Assembly: GCF_006442795.2 (NCBI RefSeq)
Contig: NZ_CP083956.1
Coordinates: 2,581,501-2,645,500, forward strand
Origin: Mesorhizobium sp. B1-1-8
Lineage (GTDB): Bacteria > Pseudomonadota > Alphaproteobacteria > Rhizobiales > Rhizobiaceae
Reading direction: 5' to 3'
Length of the DNA: 64,000 nucleotides
The notes beneath the pieces were generated by a model. It was not told the DNA's origin and searched no databases. It saw only the letters and a program-made list of their open reading frames with translations. Positions within the stretch are counted from its first letter, which is position 1, and the number at the start of each line of letters is the position of its first letter. The position numbers and the translations under genes are program-made. This document shows positions 34,143 through 42,353 of this stretch, one piece after another.

Positions 34143-35105
34143 TCAGGAATAGCGCACTGCGCTCGACCAGGCCGGATCCTCATGTTTTTGCCAGTAGAGC
34201 CGCATCAGGCGATCGGTGATTGTGCCGACTTTGCCGTCGGCCACGGGCATGCCGTCGACCGTCGTCACCGGCATGATGCCGCCGGCAGTCGAGGTGATGA
34301 AGACTTCGTCAGCCGCCTTGAGGGCGGCGACGCTGACATCCGCGGCAATCGCGGCGAGCCCGGCTTCGGCACAAAGATCGAAGACAGTGCGGCGCGTGAT
34401 GCCGGGCAGAACACCGACGGCCGGCGTCGACAGCCTGCCGTCCTTGACGCAGAACACGTTGAAGCCCGGGCCTTCGGCGACATTGCCGTTGAAGTCGAGG
34501 ACGAGCGCGGTTTCGGCGCCGCGGTCATAGGCATCGTAGAGCCCACGCACCAGGTCCAGCCAATGGTAGTTCTTGATCGAGGGATCGATTGAGGCCGGCG
34601 GGATGCGCACCTTGTCGCTGATCGCGACGTGAAGGCCGCGGCGCAGTTGCTCGGCATTGGCGACCGAGCCGAAGGGGACGGCGAAGGCCATGAAGCGGTT
34701 GATCGACTGGCGCGGATCGCGGCTGAAGGTCGGCGAGGCGCCGCGCGTGCAAAGCATCTCGACATAGGCGGCGCGATGGCCGGAGAGCGCGACACAATCA
34801 TGCAGGATTTCGGCGACGTGCTCACGGTCGAACGGGATCGACATGCGCAGCCGCTCCAGCCCGCCGAAGAAACGGTCGAGATGCAGGTCGAGCCGGAAGA
34901 AGCGGCCATCCCAGACATGCACCGTGTCGTAGGTGGCGTCGGAGTGCAGGAAACCCCAGTCCAGCACCGAGATCTTGGCTTGCGACATCGGCAGATATTG
35001 CCCGTCGAGAAAAGCGACGCCGCTGGGATAGGCATGCGGGTCGACATGGCGGTCCGAGAGCAGGGGCGGCGACCCGGGGGGCCTGGCGGCAGCGTTCTGG
35101 CTCAT
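34143..35105 (-). CDS. Class IV aminotransferase (D-amino acid/branched-chain type)
   Basis: A protein of 320 residues with fold type IV PLP signatures. The PLP lysine is in IDPSIKNYHWLDLVRG near 177 and the Glu of the cofactor motif in GNVAEGPGFNVFCVKDG near 210. The opening DGQYLPMSQAKISVLDWGF is typical of D-amino acid aminotransferases and aminodeoxychorismate lyases. Start at 35105 with GAGGAGGA ahead; the longer frame to 35381 overlaps other features. The exact substrate is unclear. Confidence 0.87.
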   Translation of the reverse strand: MSQNAAARPPGSPPLLSDRHVDPHAYPSGVAFLDGQYLPMSQAKISVLDWGFLHSDATYDTVHVWDGRFFRLDLHLDRFFGGLERLRMSIPFDREHVAEILHDCVALSGHRAAYVEMLCTRGASPTFSRDPRQSINRFMAFAVPFGSVANAEQLRRGLHVAISDKVRIPPASIDPSIKNYHWLDLVRGLYDAYDRGAETALVLDFNGNVAEGPGFNVFCVKDGRLSTPAVGVLPGITRRTVFDLCAEAGLAAIAADVSVAALKAADEVFITSTAGGIMPVTTVDGMPVADGKVGTITDRLMRLYWQKHEDPAWSSAVRYS

Positions 35106-35229
35106 CGCGATCGTCCTCCTCGATATGACAACGCAGGCTATCGCGGCGTCCCTGATGAGATAGAGCCAGCCTGCCCGTGCTGCTTGGCCTCGGAAGCAGA
35201 CCGAACAAGCATATACGGGCCAGCAGTTC

Positions 35230-35544
35230 TCATTCTTCCTCGTCATGTTCCTGAAGCAGCCGTGTCGCCCGCCAACGGGTGAGCACCTCGTTGGTCCGCC
35301 CAATGACGAAGAAGCGCGCCGAATCCCGGTCGTAACCTTCGGCGAGCAGCTTTTCGTAGTCGGTATGGGCGTGGCGAACATGGGCGATGGTTGCCAGCCA
35401 CACGGCGATCGACGGCGGCAAGCTCTTCATATGCACCGAACCGGCGTCGGCGCGGATCTTTTCCATGTCCGCATAGGGAGCGAGCGGCAGCAATGCCGTG
35501 AGCGCCTTGGCGATGGCGCGGCGGCGGCCGGTCGGCGCGCTCAT
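35230..35544 (-). CDS. DUF2293-like protein
   Basis: A protein of 104 residues. IAVWLATIAHVRHAHTDYEKLLAEGYDRDSARFFV is recognisable (core HVRHAHTDYEKLLAEGYDR) as the conserved part of DUF2293, a family common in alphaproteobacteria without a known role. The sequence is basic at the N-terminus and acidic at the end. Its start overlaps the stop of the TrmO-like gene by 4 bases, so the two are co-transcribed. Confidence 0.78.
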   Translation of the reverse strand: MSAPTGRRRAIAKALTALLPLAPYADMEKIRADAGSVHMKSLPPSIAVWLATIAHVRHAHTDYEKLLAEGYDRDSARFFVIGRTNEVLTRWRATRLLQEHDEEE

Positions 35545-36056
35545 TTTTCGTCGCGCCCGGCAATGGTCGCGTCGGGGAAAGCGTCGGTCGAGGCATAATA
35601 GGGTTTTACGTCGATGACCGGCGTGCCGTCGAGCACATCGATCGCATCGATCTCGATGCGGCCAGCCTCGATATCGAGCGCGACGAGTTTCGCGACATGC
35701 AGCCCGACCGGGTTCGGCCGGGCAGGCGAGCGCAGCGAGAAAACCCCTTTCGGTTCAGCGGCATGGCGCGGTTTCTGCACGATCAAATTGCGCGGCGCGT
35801 GATTGAGCCAGGACAGGATGACGATGTGGCTGGCGCGGTCGAGGTTTTGCAGCCCAGGGCGGAAAGGCTCGCCGACAAGGATGGTTGCCGTCCGTCCGTC
35901 CTCGCGGGCGGCGCGCATGTTCTTGGGGCATTCCTCACGGCTCGTCCAGGGCGAGACGATATGGCCGATGAAGACGACATGGCCGTCCGGCCGCATATCC
36001 GCCGGGTCGGTCTGCAGAAACTGCTCACCGTCACGTGTCTCGAACATCGTTTTCAT
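35541..36056 (-). CDS. TrmO-like (TsaA/VirR family) protein
   Basis: A protein of 171 residues with the UPF0066/TrmO fold: FIGHIVSPWTSREECPKN near 28, SHIVILSWLNHAPR near 75, and FSLRSPARPNPVGLHVAKLV near 106 (the RSP-RPNPxG motif that defines the family). E. coli TrmO methylates the t6A base at position 37 of tRNA. The start is uncertain between ATGs at 36056 and 36047. Upstream, the region holds the ArsR-type palindrome at 36158. Confidence 0.85.
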   Translation of the reverse strand: MKTMFETRDGEQFLQTDPADMRPDGHVVFIGHIVSPWTSREECPKNMRAAREDGRTATILVGEPFRPGLQNLDRASHIVILSWLNHAPRNLIVQKPRHAAEPKGVFSLRSPARPNPVGLHVAKLVALDIEAGRIEIDAIDVLDGTPVIDVKPYYASTDAFPDATIAGRDEK

Positions 36057-36157
36057 CCCAGTCTTTTCCGCGAAGAACCGCATAGCCAAGCGGATCACGG
36101 CTGCGCCATTTTCTTGTCCGGAAGCGACATAGCGCTTGCCAAGATATCAAAATCCAC

Positions 36158-36173
36158 ATAAACATATCTTTAT
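36158..36173. promoter_or_regulatory. Palindrome before the ArsR-methyltransferase gene
   Basis: ATAAACATATCTTTAT is a 16-base palindrome with one mismatched pair (perfect form ATAAAGATATCTTTAT). It lies 23 bases before the ATG at 36196, in an AT-rich stretch. From memory, the SahR regulators of proteobacteria use a similar ATAAAGATATCTTTAT-like site. I could not check this. Confidence 0.5.
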
Positions 36174-36195
36174 ATCTTTCAACGAGAACGCGCCC

Positions 36196-37203
36196 ATGCA
36201 TGCTCCGCTCGACACCATGGTAGATACATTGAAGGCGGCGGCCGAATCCAGCCGGCTGCGCATCCTGGTGCTGTTGTCGCGCGGCGATCTCACCGTCTCC
36301 GACCTCACCGAGATCCTCGGCCAGTCGCAGCCGCGCGTCTCGCGCCATCTCAAGCTGTTGCTCGAGGCCGAGCTTATCGGCCGTTACCAGGAAGGGTCGT
36401 GGGCCTTCTTCAGGCTGTCGGATGCGGACAGCTCGCGCGACTTCGTGCAGCGGCTGGTCTCCAGCATAAGTGAGGCCGATCCGCAGGTGGTGCGCGATCT
36501 CGAGCGGCTGGCAGCCGTCAAGCGCAAGCGGCAGGACCGCGCCGCCGAATATTTCTCGGAAAATGCCGCAAGCTGGGACCGAATCCGCTCGCTGCACGTG
36601 CCGGACCGCGCGGTGGAAGCGGCATTGCTCAAGCTCGTCGGCAAACGGCCGTTCCAGTCGATGCTCGACCTCGGCACCGGCACGGGCAGGCTCTTGGAAA
36701 TCTTCTCGCCGCTTTACCGGCGCGGCATCGGCATCGACATGTCGCGCGAGATGCTGACGGTGGCGCGCGCCAATCTCGACAAGGCCGGTGTGGCCAATGC
36801 GCAGGTGCGCCAGGGCGACATCTTCTCGCCGCCGGTCGAGCGCAACGCCTTCGATCTCGTCACCATCCATCAGGTGCTGCACTATCTTGACGATCCGGCG
36901 CGCGCCATCGGCGAGGCGGCGCGGCTGCTGCGCCCATCAGGTCGGCTGATCGTCGTCGATTTCGCGCCGCATGCGCTGGAATTCCTGCGCGACCAGCATG
37001 CGCATATGCGGCTCGGCTTTTCCGACCGCCAGATCGCGGAGTGGTTCGCGGAAGCAGGCCTCGATCTCGAGGACAGCCAGGAATTCGAGCCGCGCGCCGG
37101 GAATGAAGCAAGCCTTACCGTCAAGCTTTGGCTCGGCCGCGATCGCCGCCTGCTGATCGCCGATCCATCCAACGACACGCTGCCAGCAAGGGAAACAGCC
37201 TGA
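36196..37203 (+). CDS. ArsR-type regulator fused to a SAM methyltransferase domain (SahR-like)
   Basis: A protein of 335 residues. Residues about 8-95 are an ArsR winged helix (VLLSRGDLTVSDLTEILGQS, RVSRHLKLLLEAELIG). Residues about 130-300 form a Rossmann methyltransferase (LDLGTGTGRLLEIFSPLY, GIDMSREMLTVAR, HQVLHYLDDPARAIGEA). This fusion is the layout of SahR-like regulators of the methionine cycle, which sense S-adenosylhomocysteine. metF starts one base inside its stop codon, which supports a methyl-cycle role. The start at 36196 was chosen because the longer frame to 36136 contains the palindrome. Confidence 0.85.
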   Translation: MHAPLDTMVDTLKAAAESSRLRILVLLSRGDLTVSDLTEILGQSQPRVSRHLKLLLEAELIGRYQEGSWAFFRLSDADSSRDFVQRLVSSISEADPQVVRDLERLAAVKRKRQDRAAEYFSENAASWDRIRSLHVPDRAVEAALLKLVGKRPFQSMLDLGTGTGRLLEIFSPLYRRGIGIDMSREMLTVARANLDKAGVANAQVRQGDIFSPPVERNAFDLVTIHQVLHYLDDPARAIGEAARLLRPSGRLIVVDFAPHALEFLRDQHAHMRLGFSDRQIAEWFAEAGLDLEDSQEFEPRAGNEASLTVKLWLGRDRRLLIADPSNDTLPARETA

Positions 37204-38120
37204 TGAACCAGTTCCGCTTTTCCCGCCGCCCCGACATTGGCGACAAAGTCAGGGTTTCGTTCGAGTTCTTTCCACCGAAGAACGACGAGATGGAGGCAAG
37301 GCTCTGGGATACGGTCACCCGCTTGGAGCCGCTCAAGCCGAAATTCGTCTCGGTGACCTACGGCGCCGGCGGTTCGACCCGGGAGCGCACCGCGCGCACG
37401 GTGAAGCGCATCCTCAACGAGACGACGCTGACGCCGGCGGCGCACATGACCTGCGTCGATGCGGCCCGCCATCAGGTCGACGCCGTCATCCGGGAATTCA
37501 CCGACTTTGGTGTCACCCGTTTCGTGGCCTTGCGCGGCGATCCGGCCGCCGGCGTGGGAACCGCTTACCGTCCGCATCCCGATGGCTATGCCAACGGCGC
37601 CGAGCTGGTCGGGGCGCTGAGGAGCGTCGGCGATTTCGACATCTCGGTCTCGGCCTATCCGGAAAAGCATCCGGAAAGCCCCGATTTCGCCACCGATATC
37701 GACATGCTGAAGCGCAAGGTCGACAATGGCGCGACGCGGGCGATCACCCAGTTCTTCTTCGACAACGATCTTTATGAGCGCTATGTCGAGCGGGCGCGCC
37801 GCGCCGGGATCTACATCCCGATCGTGCCGGGCATCCTGCCAGTGCATAATTTCACCCAGGTCGCCAATTTCTCGGCCCGTTGCGGCGCGCTGGTGCCGGC
37901 CTGGCTGGCGGAGCGCTTCGAGGGGCTCGAGAACGACCCGCAGACGCATGCGCTGGTGGCATCGGCGGTGGCGGCGGAGCAGGTGCTCGACCTGGTCGAG
38001 CGCGGCGTCGGCGATTTCCATTTCTATACGATGAACCGCGCCGATCTGGTATTTGCCATTTGTCACATGATCGGCATCCGCTCGCATGAGTCGGAGGCAG
38101 CCGGATCGGCGGCGGCCTGA
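37203..38120 (+). CDS. metF: Methylenetetrahydrofolate reductase
   Basis: A protein of 305 residues. VSFEFFPPKNDEMEARLW near 18, KFVSVTYGAGGSTRERT near 45, RFVALRGDPAAG near 100, and the FAD-site QFFFDNDLYERYVERA near 179 are all conserved. MetF makes 5-methyltetrahydrofolate for methionine synthesis with NADH and FAD. Translationally coupled to the ArsR-methyltransferase gene by overlap of one base and followed by a strong terminator at 38147. Confidence 0.94.
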   Translation: MNQFRFSRRPDIGDKVRVSFEFFPPKNDEMEARLWDTVTRLEPLKPKFVSVTYGAGGSTRERTARTVKRILNETTLTPAAHMTCVDAARHQVDAVIREFTDFGVTRFVALRGDPAAGVGTAYRPHPDGYANGAELVGALRSVGDFDISVSAYPEKHPESPDFATDIDMLKRKVDNGATRAITQFFFDNDLYERYVERARRAGIYIPIVPGILPVHNFTQVANFSARCGALVPAWLAERFEGLENDPQTHALVASAVAAEQVLDLVERGVGDFHFYTMNRADLVFAICHMIGIRSHESEAAGSAAA

Positions 38121-38146
38121 ACTTTATGTGGGCAGAATGAAATGCA

Positions 38147-38175
38147 AAAGGCCGGGAGAAAACCCGGCCTTTCGA
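38147..38175 (+). terminator. Rho-independent terminator after metF
   Basis: AAAGGCCGGG-AGAAAA-CCCGGCCTTT is a perfect 10-base stem, 26 bases after the metF stop. The T-run is short but the stem is strong. Confidence 0.85.
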
Positions 38176-38220
38176 ATAGTTTTTGATTATCAGCTAATTT
38201 TGTTCGTTCCGCTCTGGCGG

Positions 38221-38307
38221 TTACGGAAGAACACCTATGATAAGGGCGCAGATGAATGCGAACGCTGCGCAAATCATCAATGCGTTGATTGGCCTCGTCA
38301 GTCCCAT
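38221..38307 (-). CDS. Putative 28-residue membrane mini-protein
   Basis: An ATG at 38307 follows AGGAGG by 7 bases, and the frame of 28 codons ends with TAA at 38221. The translation is MGLTRPINALMI followed by CAAFAFICALIIGVLP: a short basic head and one hydrophobic helix of about 18 residues. The near-ideal ribosome site and coherent membrane helix argue for a real gene, too short for normal annotation. It lies between the metF terminator and the EamA gene. The rest of the 381-base gap shows no gene. No known family can be named with confidence. Confidence 0.6.
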   Translation of the reverse strand: MGLTRPINALMICAAFAFICALIIGVLP

Positions 38308-38501
38308 GTCATAGCCTCCTGTCAAGAGCTATGGCGGGAGTCTAGGGTCATTTGTGCCACAGGCAAGCGGAAAATATGCTGCAATGCGACGCGATTGTGG
38401 AATCCGCGACCCGCAATTTGCTGTTTAGCCGTTGAAACTCTTCGGCAAAAACCGGCTAAGAAGTTGTGAATAAATTATGGCGGCGCTGTGGCATGGTACC
38501 G

Positions 38502-39422
38502 CTACCATCGGCCGAACAAGCGCCCGTCTATGGTGATCAAGCCGAGTCCGATCAGCGCCATGCCGCCCATCTCGAACAGCTGGAGTCGTTCGCCGAGGAA
38601 CAAAAAGCCGAGCAGCACGGCGCTGACCGGAACGATCAGCGTCACCAGCGAGGCGTTGGTGGCGCCGGCCGAGGCGACGAGGTTGAAATAGAGGATATAG
38701 GCGAAGGCGGTCGACAGCAGCGCCAGCGAAAACACCGCTGCCCAGACCGGCGGCGAGGCCGAAAACAGCCCGGCTGGACCATAGGCGATGAGCACCACCG
38801 GGATCATGAGGACGGTCGAGGCGGTCAGCTGGCCGGTGGCGATGACCGGCGACGGCACGCCCTTGAAGCGGCGCGCGATCATCAGCGCCACTGCATAAGA
38901 CACGGAAGCGCCGATCAGCGCGAACTTGGCCCAGACCGGGCCGCCGAGCCCGGCAAGCAGGCCCGGACCGATCATCACCGCCGTGCCGGCGACGCCGAGC
39001 GCGATGCCGGCAAGCTTGTTCCAGGTGAGCTTCTCGTCGGTGGTCAGCGCATTGGCGAGGATCAGCGTCCAGAACGGCGTCGTCGCATTGAGCACGGACG
39101 CGACACCGGCGCCGAGCTCGGTCTGGCCGGCGAAGATCAGCGAGAAGGGCACGACGTTGTTGGTAAGCGCCAAAAGGAAGAACAGGCCGGCATGCGGCAA
39201 GGCGAGGCGGAAGGACGGGCCGCGCAGCCCGAGATAGAGCTGAAGCGCCGCCGCGGCGATCGCCACACGAAACAGCACCAGCGCCAGCGGGTGAATCTCG
39301 GAGACGGCGATGCGGGCGAAGAAGAACGAGCCGCCCCAGATCGCGCCGAGCAGCAGGAGTTGCGCCCAATCCCTTAATGTCATCGGTCCGCGCGTCGGCG
39401 CGGTGCCGGCGGTGATCGTCAT
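38502..39422 (-). CDS. EamA/DMT family transporter
   Basis: A protein of 306 residues with ten predicted helices in two EamA repeats (about 20-145 and 160-300). LLLGAIWGGSFFFARIAVSEI near 20 (core GAIWGGSFFFARIAV) and the second repeat LLGFLFLGERLQLFEMGGMA are typical. Such carriers export amino acids, nucleotides or other metabolites; substrate unknown. Start at 39422. The longer frame to 39476 lacks a better ribosome site. Confidence 0.88.
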   Translation of the reverse strand: MTITAGTAPTRGPMTLRDWAQLLLLGAIWGGSFFFARIAVSEIHPLALVLFRVAIAAAALQLYLGLRGPSFRLALPHAGLFFLLALTNNVVPFSLIFAGQTELGAGVASVLNATTPFWTLILANALTTDEKLTWNKLAGIALGVAGTAVMIGPGLLAGLGGPVWAKFALIGASVSYAVALMIARRFKGVPSPVIATGQLTASTVLMIPVVLIAYGPAGLFSASPPVWAAVFSLALLSTAFAYILYFNLVASAGATNASLVTLIVPVSAVLLGFLFLGERLQLFEMGGMALIGLGLITIDGRLFGRW

Positions 39423-39638
39423 GTCGTCAGCCCTCTCCCGGGGCCGATCGCAATTCGGCCCGTCAAACATCTCCAACCGATATCCGGTCTGGCGGCAAGG
39501 GCCACCCGAAACCTGACCGGTGGTTTAGCATTGCCGCGAAATGGTGCGGCCGGCCGCAAAGGAAGGCCAGACACAGAACTGTTTTCTTTGGCGGCTAGCT
39601 AGGATTAATTGTGCGCGCTTCAGATTGGGGATTCGTCC

Positions 39639-40859
39639 ATGCAGCGATTCGAAAATGCCAGCGAGGCGGCGCTCGCCCTTCGCCCGGACGACCCTGTCTA
39701 CTGCTTCCGCCCGCAAGTGCTGAAAGCCGATGCCCTGCAGTTCATGGGTATGTTTCCCGGCAAGACCGCCTATGCGGTGAAGACCAATGGCGAGCAGATC
39801 GTGCTCAGGACGCTGGTGGACGCCGGCGTCGGCGCCTTCGATGTTGCCTCGCCCGGCGAATTCGCCGCCGTGCGCGCCGTCTCCCCCGATGCCGAGATGC
39901 TCTACATGCATCCGGTCAAGGCGCAGTCCGACATCAAGCTGGCGCTGGAGAAATACGGCATCCGTGTCATTTCGCTCGACCATGAGGACGAGATCACCAA
40001 GCTGACGCGTGTGGTGCGGGCGCTCGACATCGATCCGGGCGCAATCAGTGTGTTCGTGCGCATCCAGACCAAGGGGCACGCGGCTTACGAATTGTCGAAG
40101 AAGTTCGGCGCCGGCCCCGCCAACGCGGTGGAGCTCGCCGAACGGCTCAACCGCACCGGCTACAGAGTGGGCCTGTGCTTTCATGTCGGCAGCCAGATCG
40201 AGGACCCGGACACCTATGAGCGCGCACTGGCATCGGCAGACTGGGTGCGCAACCGGCTGACCTTCGACATTGCGGGGCTCGATGTCGGCGGCGGCTTTCC
40301 GGCCGAATACGGCCACGATCCCAACCGCAAGCAGATCGAGATGCCTTCGCTTGGACAGCTGATGTCGCGGCTGGCGGGCGACCTCAAGGAATATCAGTTC
40401 GACGAGATGCCGCTGGTGGCCGAGCCGGGGCGGGTGATCGTGGCGCGCTGCCTGTCGCTGATCGTGCGCGTGCTGCTGCGCAAGGGCAAGCGGCTCTATA
40501 TCAATGACGGCATCTGGGCGTCGCTGTCGGATTCATGGACCGGCAAGATCACGCTGCCGGCGCGCTTCATCCCCGACCCGGCAATCCGCACACGCAATGG
40601 CGACGAGAAGACGATCGTGCCGTTCAAGGTCTGCGGCGCGACCTGCGATTCCGTCGATATCCTGTCCAGGCCCTTCTGGCTGCCGGAAACGGTCGACACC
40701 GGAGACTGGATCGAGATCGGCCATATCGGCGCCTATTCGCTGTCGCTGCGGACCCGCTTCAACGGCTTCTATCCCGATACCTTCGTCGAGGTGACGACGC
40801 CGTTCGACGAAGGCGACGCGCCGGTGGGGTTTGCGAGTTTGGAGACGATGGCGGATTAG
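39639..40859 (+). CDS. Ornithine/lysine-type decarboxylase (fold III)
   Basis: A protein of 406 residues of the eukaryotic-type ODC/alanine racemase fold. The PLP lysine is in YAVKTNGEQIVLRTL near 48, the glycine loop is LDVGGGFPAEYG near 222, and the substrate residues are in VCGATCDSVDIL near 338, with the catalytic Cys. It decarboxylates ornithine, lysine or related diamino acids to polyamine precursors. Alphaproteobacterial members are often bifunctional lysine/ornithine decarboxylases. Start at 39639. A heptamer repeat array lies directly after the stop. Confidence 0.9.
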   Translation: MQRFENASEAALALRPDDPVYCFRPQVLKADALQFMGMFPGKTAYAVKTNGEQIVLRTLVDAGVGAFDVASPGEFAAVRAVSPDAEMLYMHPVKAQSDIKLALEKYGIRVISLDHEDEITKLTRVVRALDIDPGAISVFVRIQTKGHAAYELSKKFGAGPANAVELAERLNRTGYRVGLCFHVGSQIEDPDTYERALASADWVRNRLTFDIAGLDVGGGFPAEYGHDPNRKQIEMPSLGQLMSRLAGDLKEYQFDEMPLVAEPGRVIVARCLSLIVRVLLRKGKRLYINDGIWASLSDSWTGKITLPARFIPDPAIRTRNGDEKTIVPFKVCGATCDSVDILSRPFWLPETVDTGDWIEIGHIGAYSLSLRTRFNGFYPDTFVEVTTPFDEGDAPVGFASLETMAD

Positions 40860-40866
40860 GGAATTG

Positions 40867-40999
40867 GTGAATAGTGAATAGTGAATAGTGAAAATCCACC
40901 TATATAAAGTGAAGTCAATCCGAGTTACCACTCACTACTCACTACTCACTACTCACTACTCACTACTCACTACTCACTATTCACTATTCACTATTCAAC
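40867..40999. repeat. Seven-base tandem repeat with inverted partner
   Basis: Three GTGAATA units (40867-40887) plus a partial one, then about 40 unique bases, then seven CTCACTA units (40931-40979) followed by two TTCACTA units and TTCAAC (40980-40999). The last units are the complement of the first, so the block can fold back on itself. The array reaches into the 3' end of the lytic transglycosylase gene and supplies its last four codons and stop. Confidence 0.92.
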
Positions 41000-42171
41000 T
41001 TCGCCAGTAGCTCCGGCGTCGGCCAGCCATCGACCGGCATTCCAAGCCGCATCTGTTCCTTGCGGATCGCCTCGCGGGTGTTGGTGCCAAGAATGCCGTC
41101 GACGGTGCCGACATCGTAGCCTCTGGCTTCGAGCTTGGTCTGCAGCGTCTTCATCTGGTCGCTGCTAAGGCCCGGATCGGGGGTGCGCGGGTCGAATTGC
41201 GGCGCGCCGGCAAGCCGCGACGCAAGGGCGGCCGCGGTCAGCGCGTAGGTGAAGGACTGGTTCCACTCCAGATAGACGTCGAAATTGTCGTAGGTGAGGA
41301 AGGCAGGACCCTTGCGGCCCATCGGCAGGGCGAGGCCGGCCTTTAATCCGTTGTCGATGAGCGGATTGCCATTGGGTTCGGTAACACCCCATTGAGCCCA
41401 TTGCGACAGCGGCAGCTTGTTGGTGCGGCCGGTCTGGTCCCAGGGCATGTCGTCGGGAACGCGCACTTCCTCGATCCAGGGCTGATCGCGCTTCCAGCCG
41501 CGCGACAGGATCTTGTTTGCCGTGGTCATGATGACGTCCGGCGCGCTGTTCCTGAGATCGACCTTGCCGTCGCCATCGCCGTCGACACCGTGGCCGAGGT
41601 AATCGGTCGGCAGGATCTGGGTCTGGCCGATCTCGCCGGCCCAGGCGCCCTCGACGTCGGGCGGCAGCACGCCGCGATCGATCAGGGTCAGCAACGGCAC
41701 CAATTGCGGCCTGAAAAGCTGCGGGCGTCGGCAGTCATGCGAGAGCGTGACCAGCGCGTTCAGCGTATGGAAGTCGCCTTGCACGGCGCCGAAATCGGTT
41801 TCCAGGCCCCAGAAGGCGGCAATGACGGCCGGCTGCACGCCGAACTGCTGGTCGGCGCGGGCAAAGACGTCGGCATATTTCTTCAGATTGGCGGCGCCCT
41901 GCCTCAAGCGGTAGGCCGAGATCATGCGGTTCGAGAATTCAGTGAAGGTCTGGGTGAAGACACCCTGGGCGCGGTCGCGCGCCAGCGCCTTCTGATCGAT
42001 AGTGGCGTCTTCCAGCGCGTCGAGGCCGACCGCGCCGACGCCGGCCGCCTTGGCTTCTGCCGCGACGCCCTGTTTCCAGGCCTCGAAATCGCCGCCACAT
42101 TGCTGTGCCGCCGCCGGCCAGGCGAAAGCCCCTAGGATCAGCGCTGCCAAGATTTCAACGCGCAATCGCAT
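40984..42171 (-). CDS. Lytic murein transglycosylase (MltB type) with peptidoglycan-binding domain
   Basis: A protein of 395 residues: signal peptide (residues 1-23), an SLT/MltB domain at about 30-315, and a C-terminal PG_binding_1 domain at about 335-390 (MKTLQTKLEARGYDVGTVDG). The catalytic Glu is in FWGLETDFGA near 125. The enzyme cuts murein with formation of a 1,6-anhydro ring. The last residues, LNSE, and the stop codon lie in a GTGAATA repeat array, so the C-terminus is set by a repeat that can change. Start at 42171 at the signal peptide. Confidence 0.9.
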   Translation of the reverse strand: MRLRVEILAALILGAFAWPAAAQQCGGDFEAWKQGVAAEAKAAGVGAVGLDALEDATIDQKALARDRAQGVFTQTFTEFSNRMISAYRLRQGAANLKKYADVFARADQQFGVQPAVIAAFWGLETDFGAVQGDFHTLNALVTLSHDCRRPQLFRPQLVPLLTLIDRGVLPPDVEGAWAGEIGQTQILPTDYLGHGVDGDGDGKVDLRNSAPDVIMTTANKILSRGWKRDQPWIEEVRVPDDMPWDQTGRTNKLPLSQWAQWGVTEPNGNPLIDNGLKAGLALPMGRKGPAFLTYDNFDVYLEWNQSFTYALTAAALASRLAGAPQFDPRTPDPGLSSDQMKTLQTKLEARGYDVGTVDGILGTNTREAIRKEQMRLGMPVDGWPTPELLAKLNSE

Positions 42172-42353
42172 CGTTTCCCTTTCGAGACCGGCGCATGGCG
42201 CCGCATGACCACGAACCGGTTCTTGCCAGACCATGCGTAAGTATCAAAGTTCAGGGGCGTCCACAGACACCCCCTATGAATGCGCCGCTCGGGTCACCAG
42301 CGGTTGCAAAAATCGCCGCTGGCCGTGTCGAAAAGCAGGCGCGGCGGCCGATG

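Noticed and set aside
40931..40999. CRISPR-like short tandem repeats
   Set aside because: Units are 7 bases without unique spacers; a minisatellite, not a CRISPR array.
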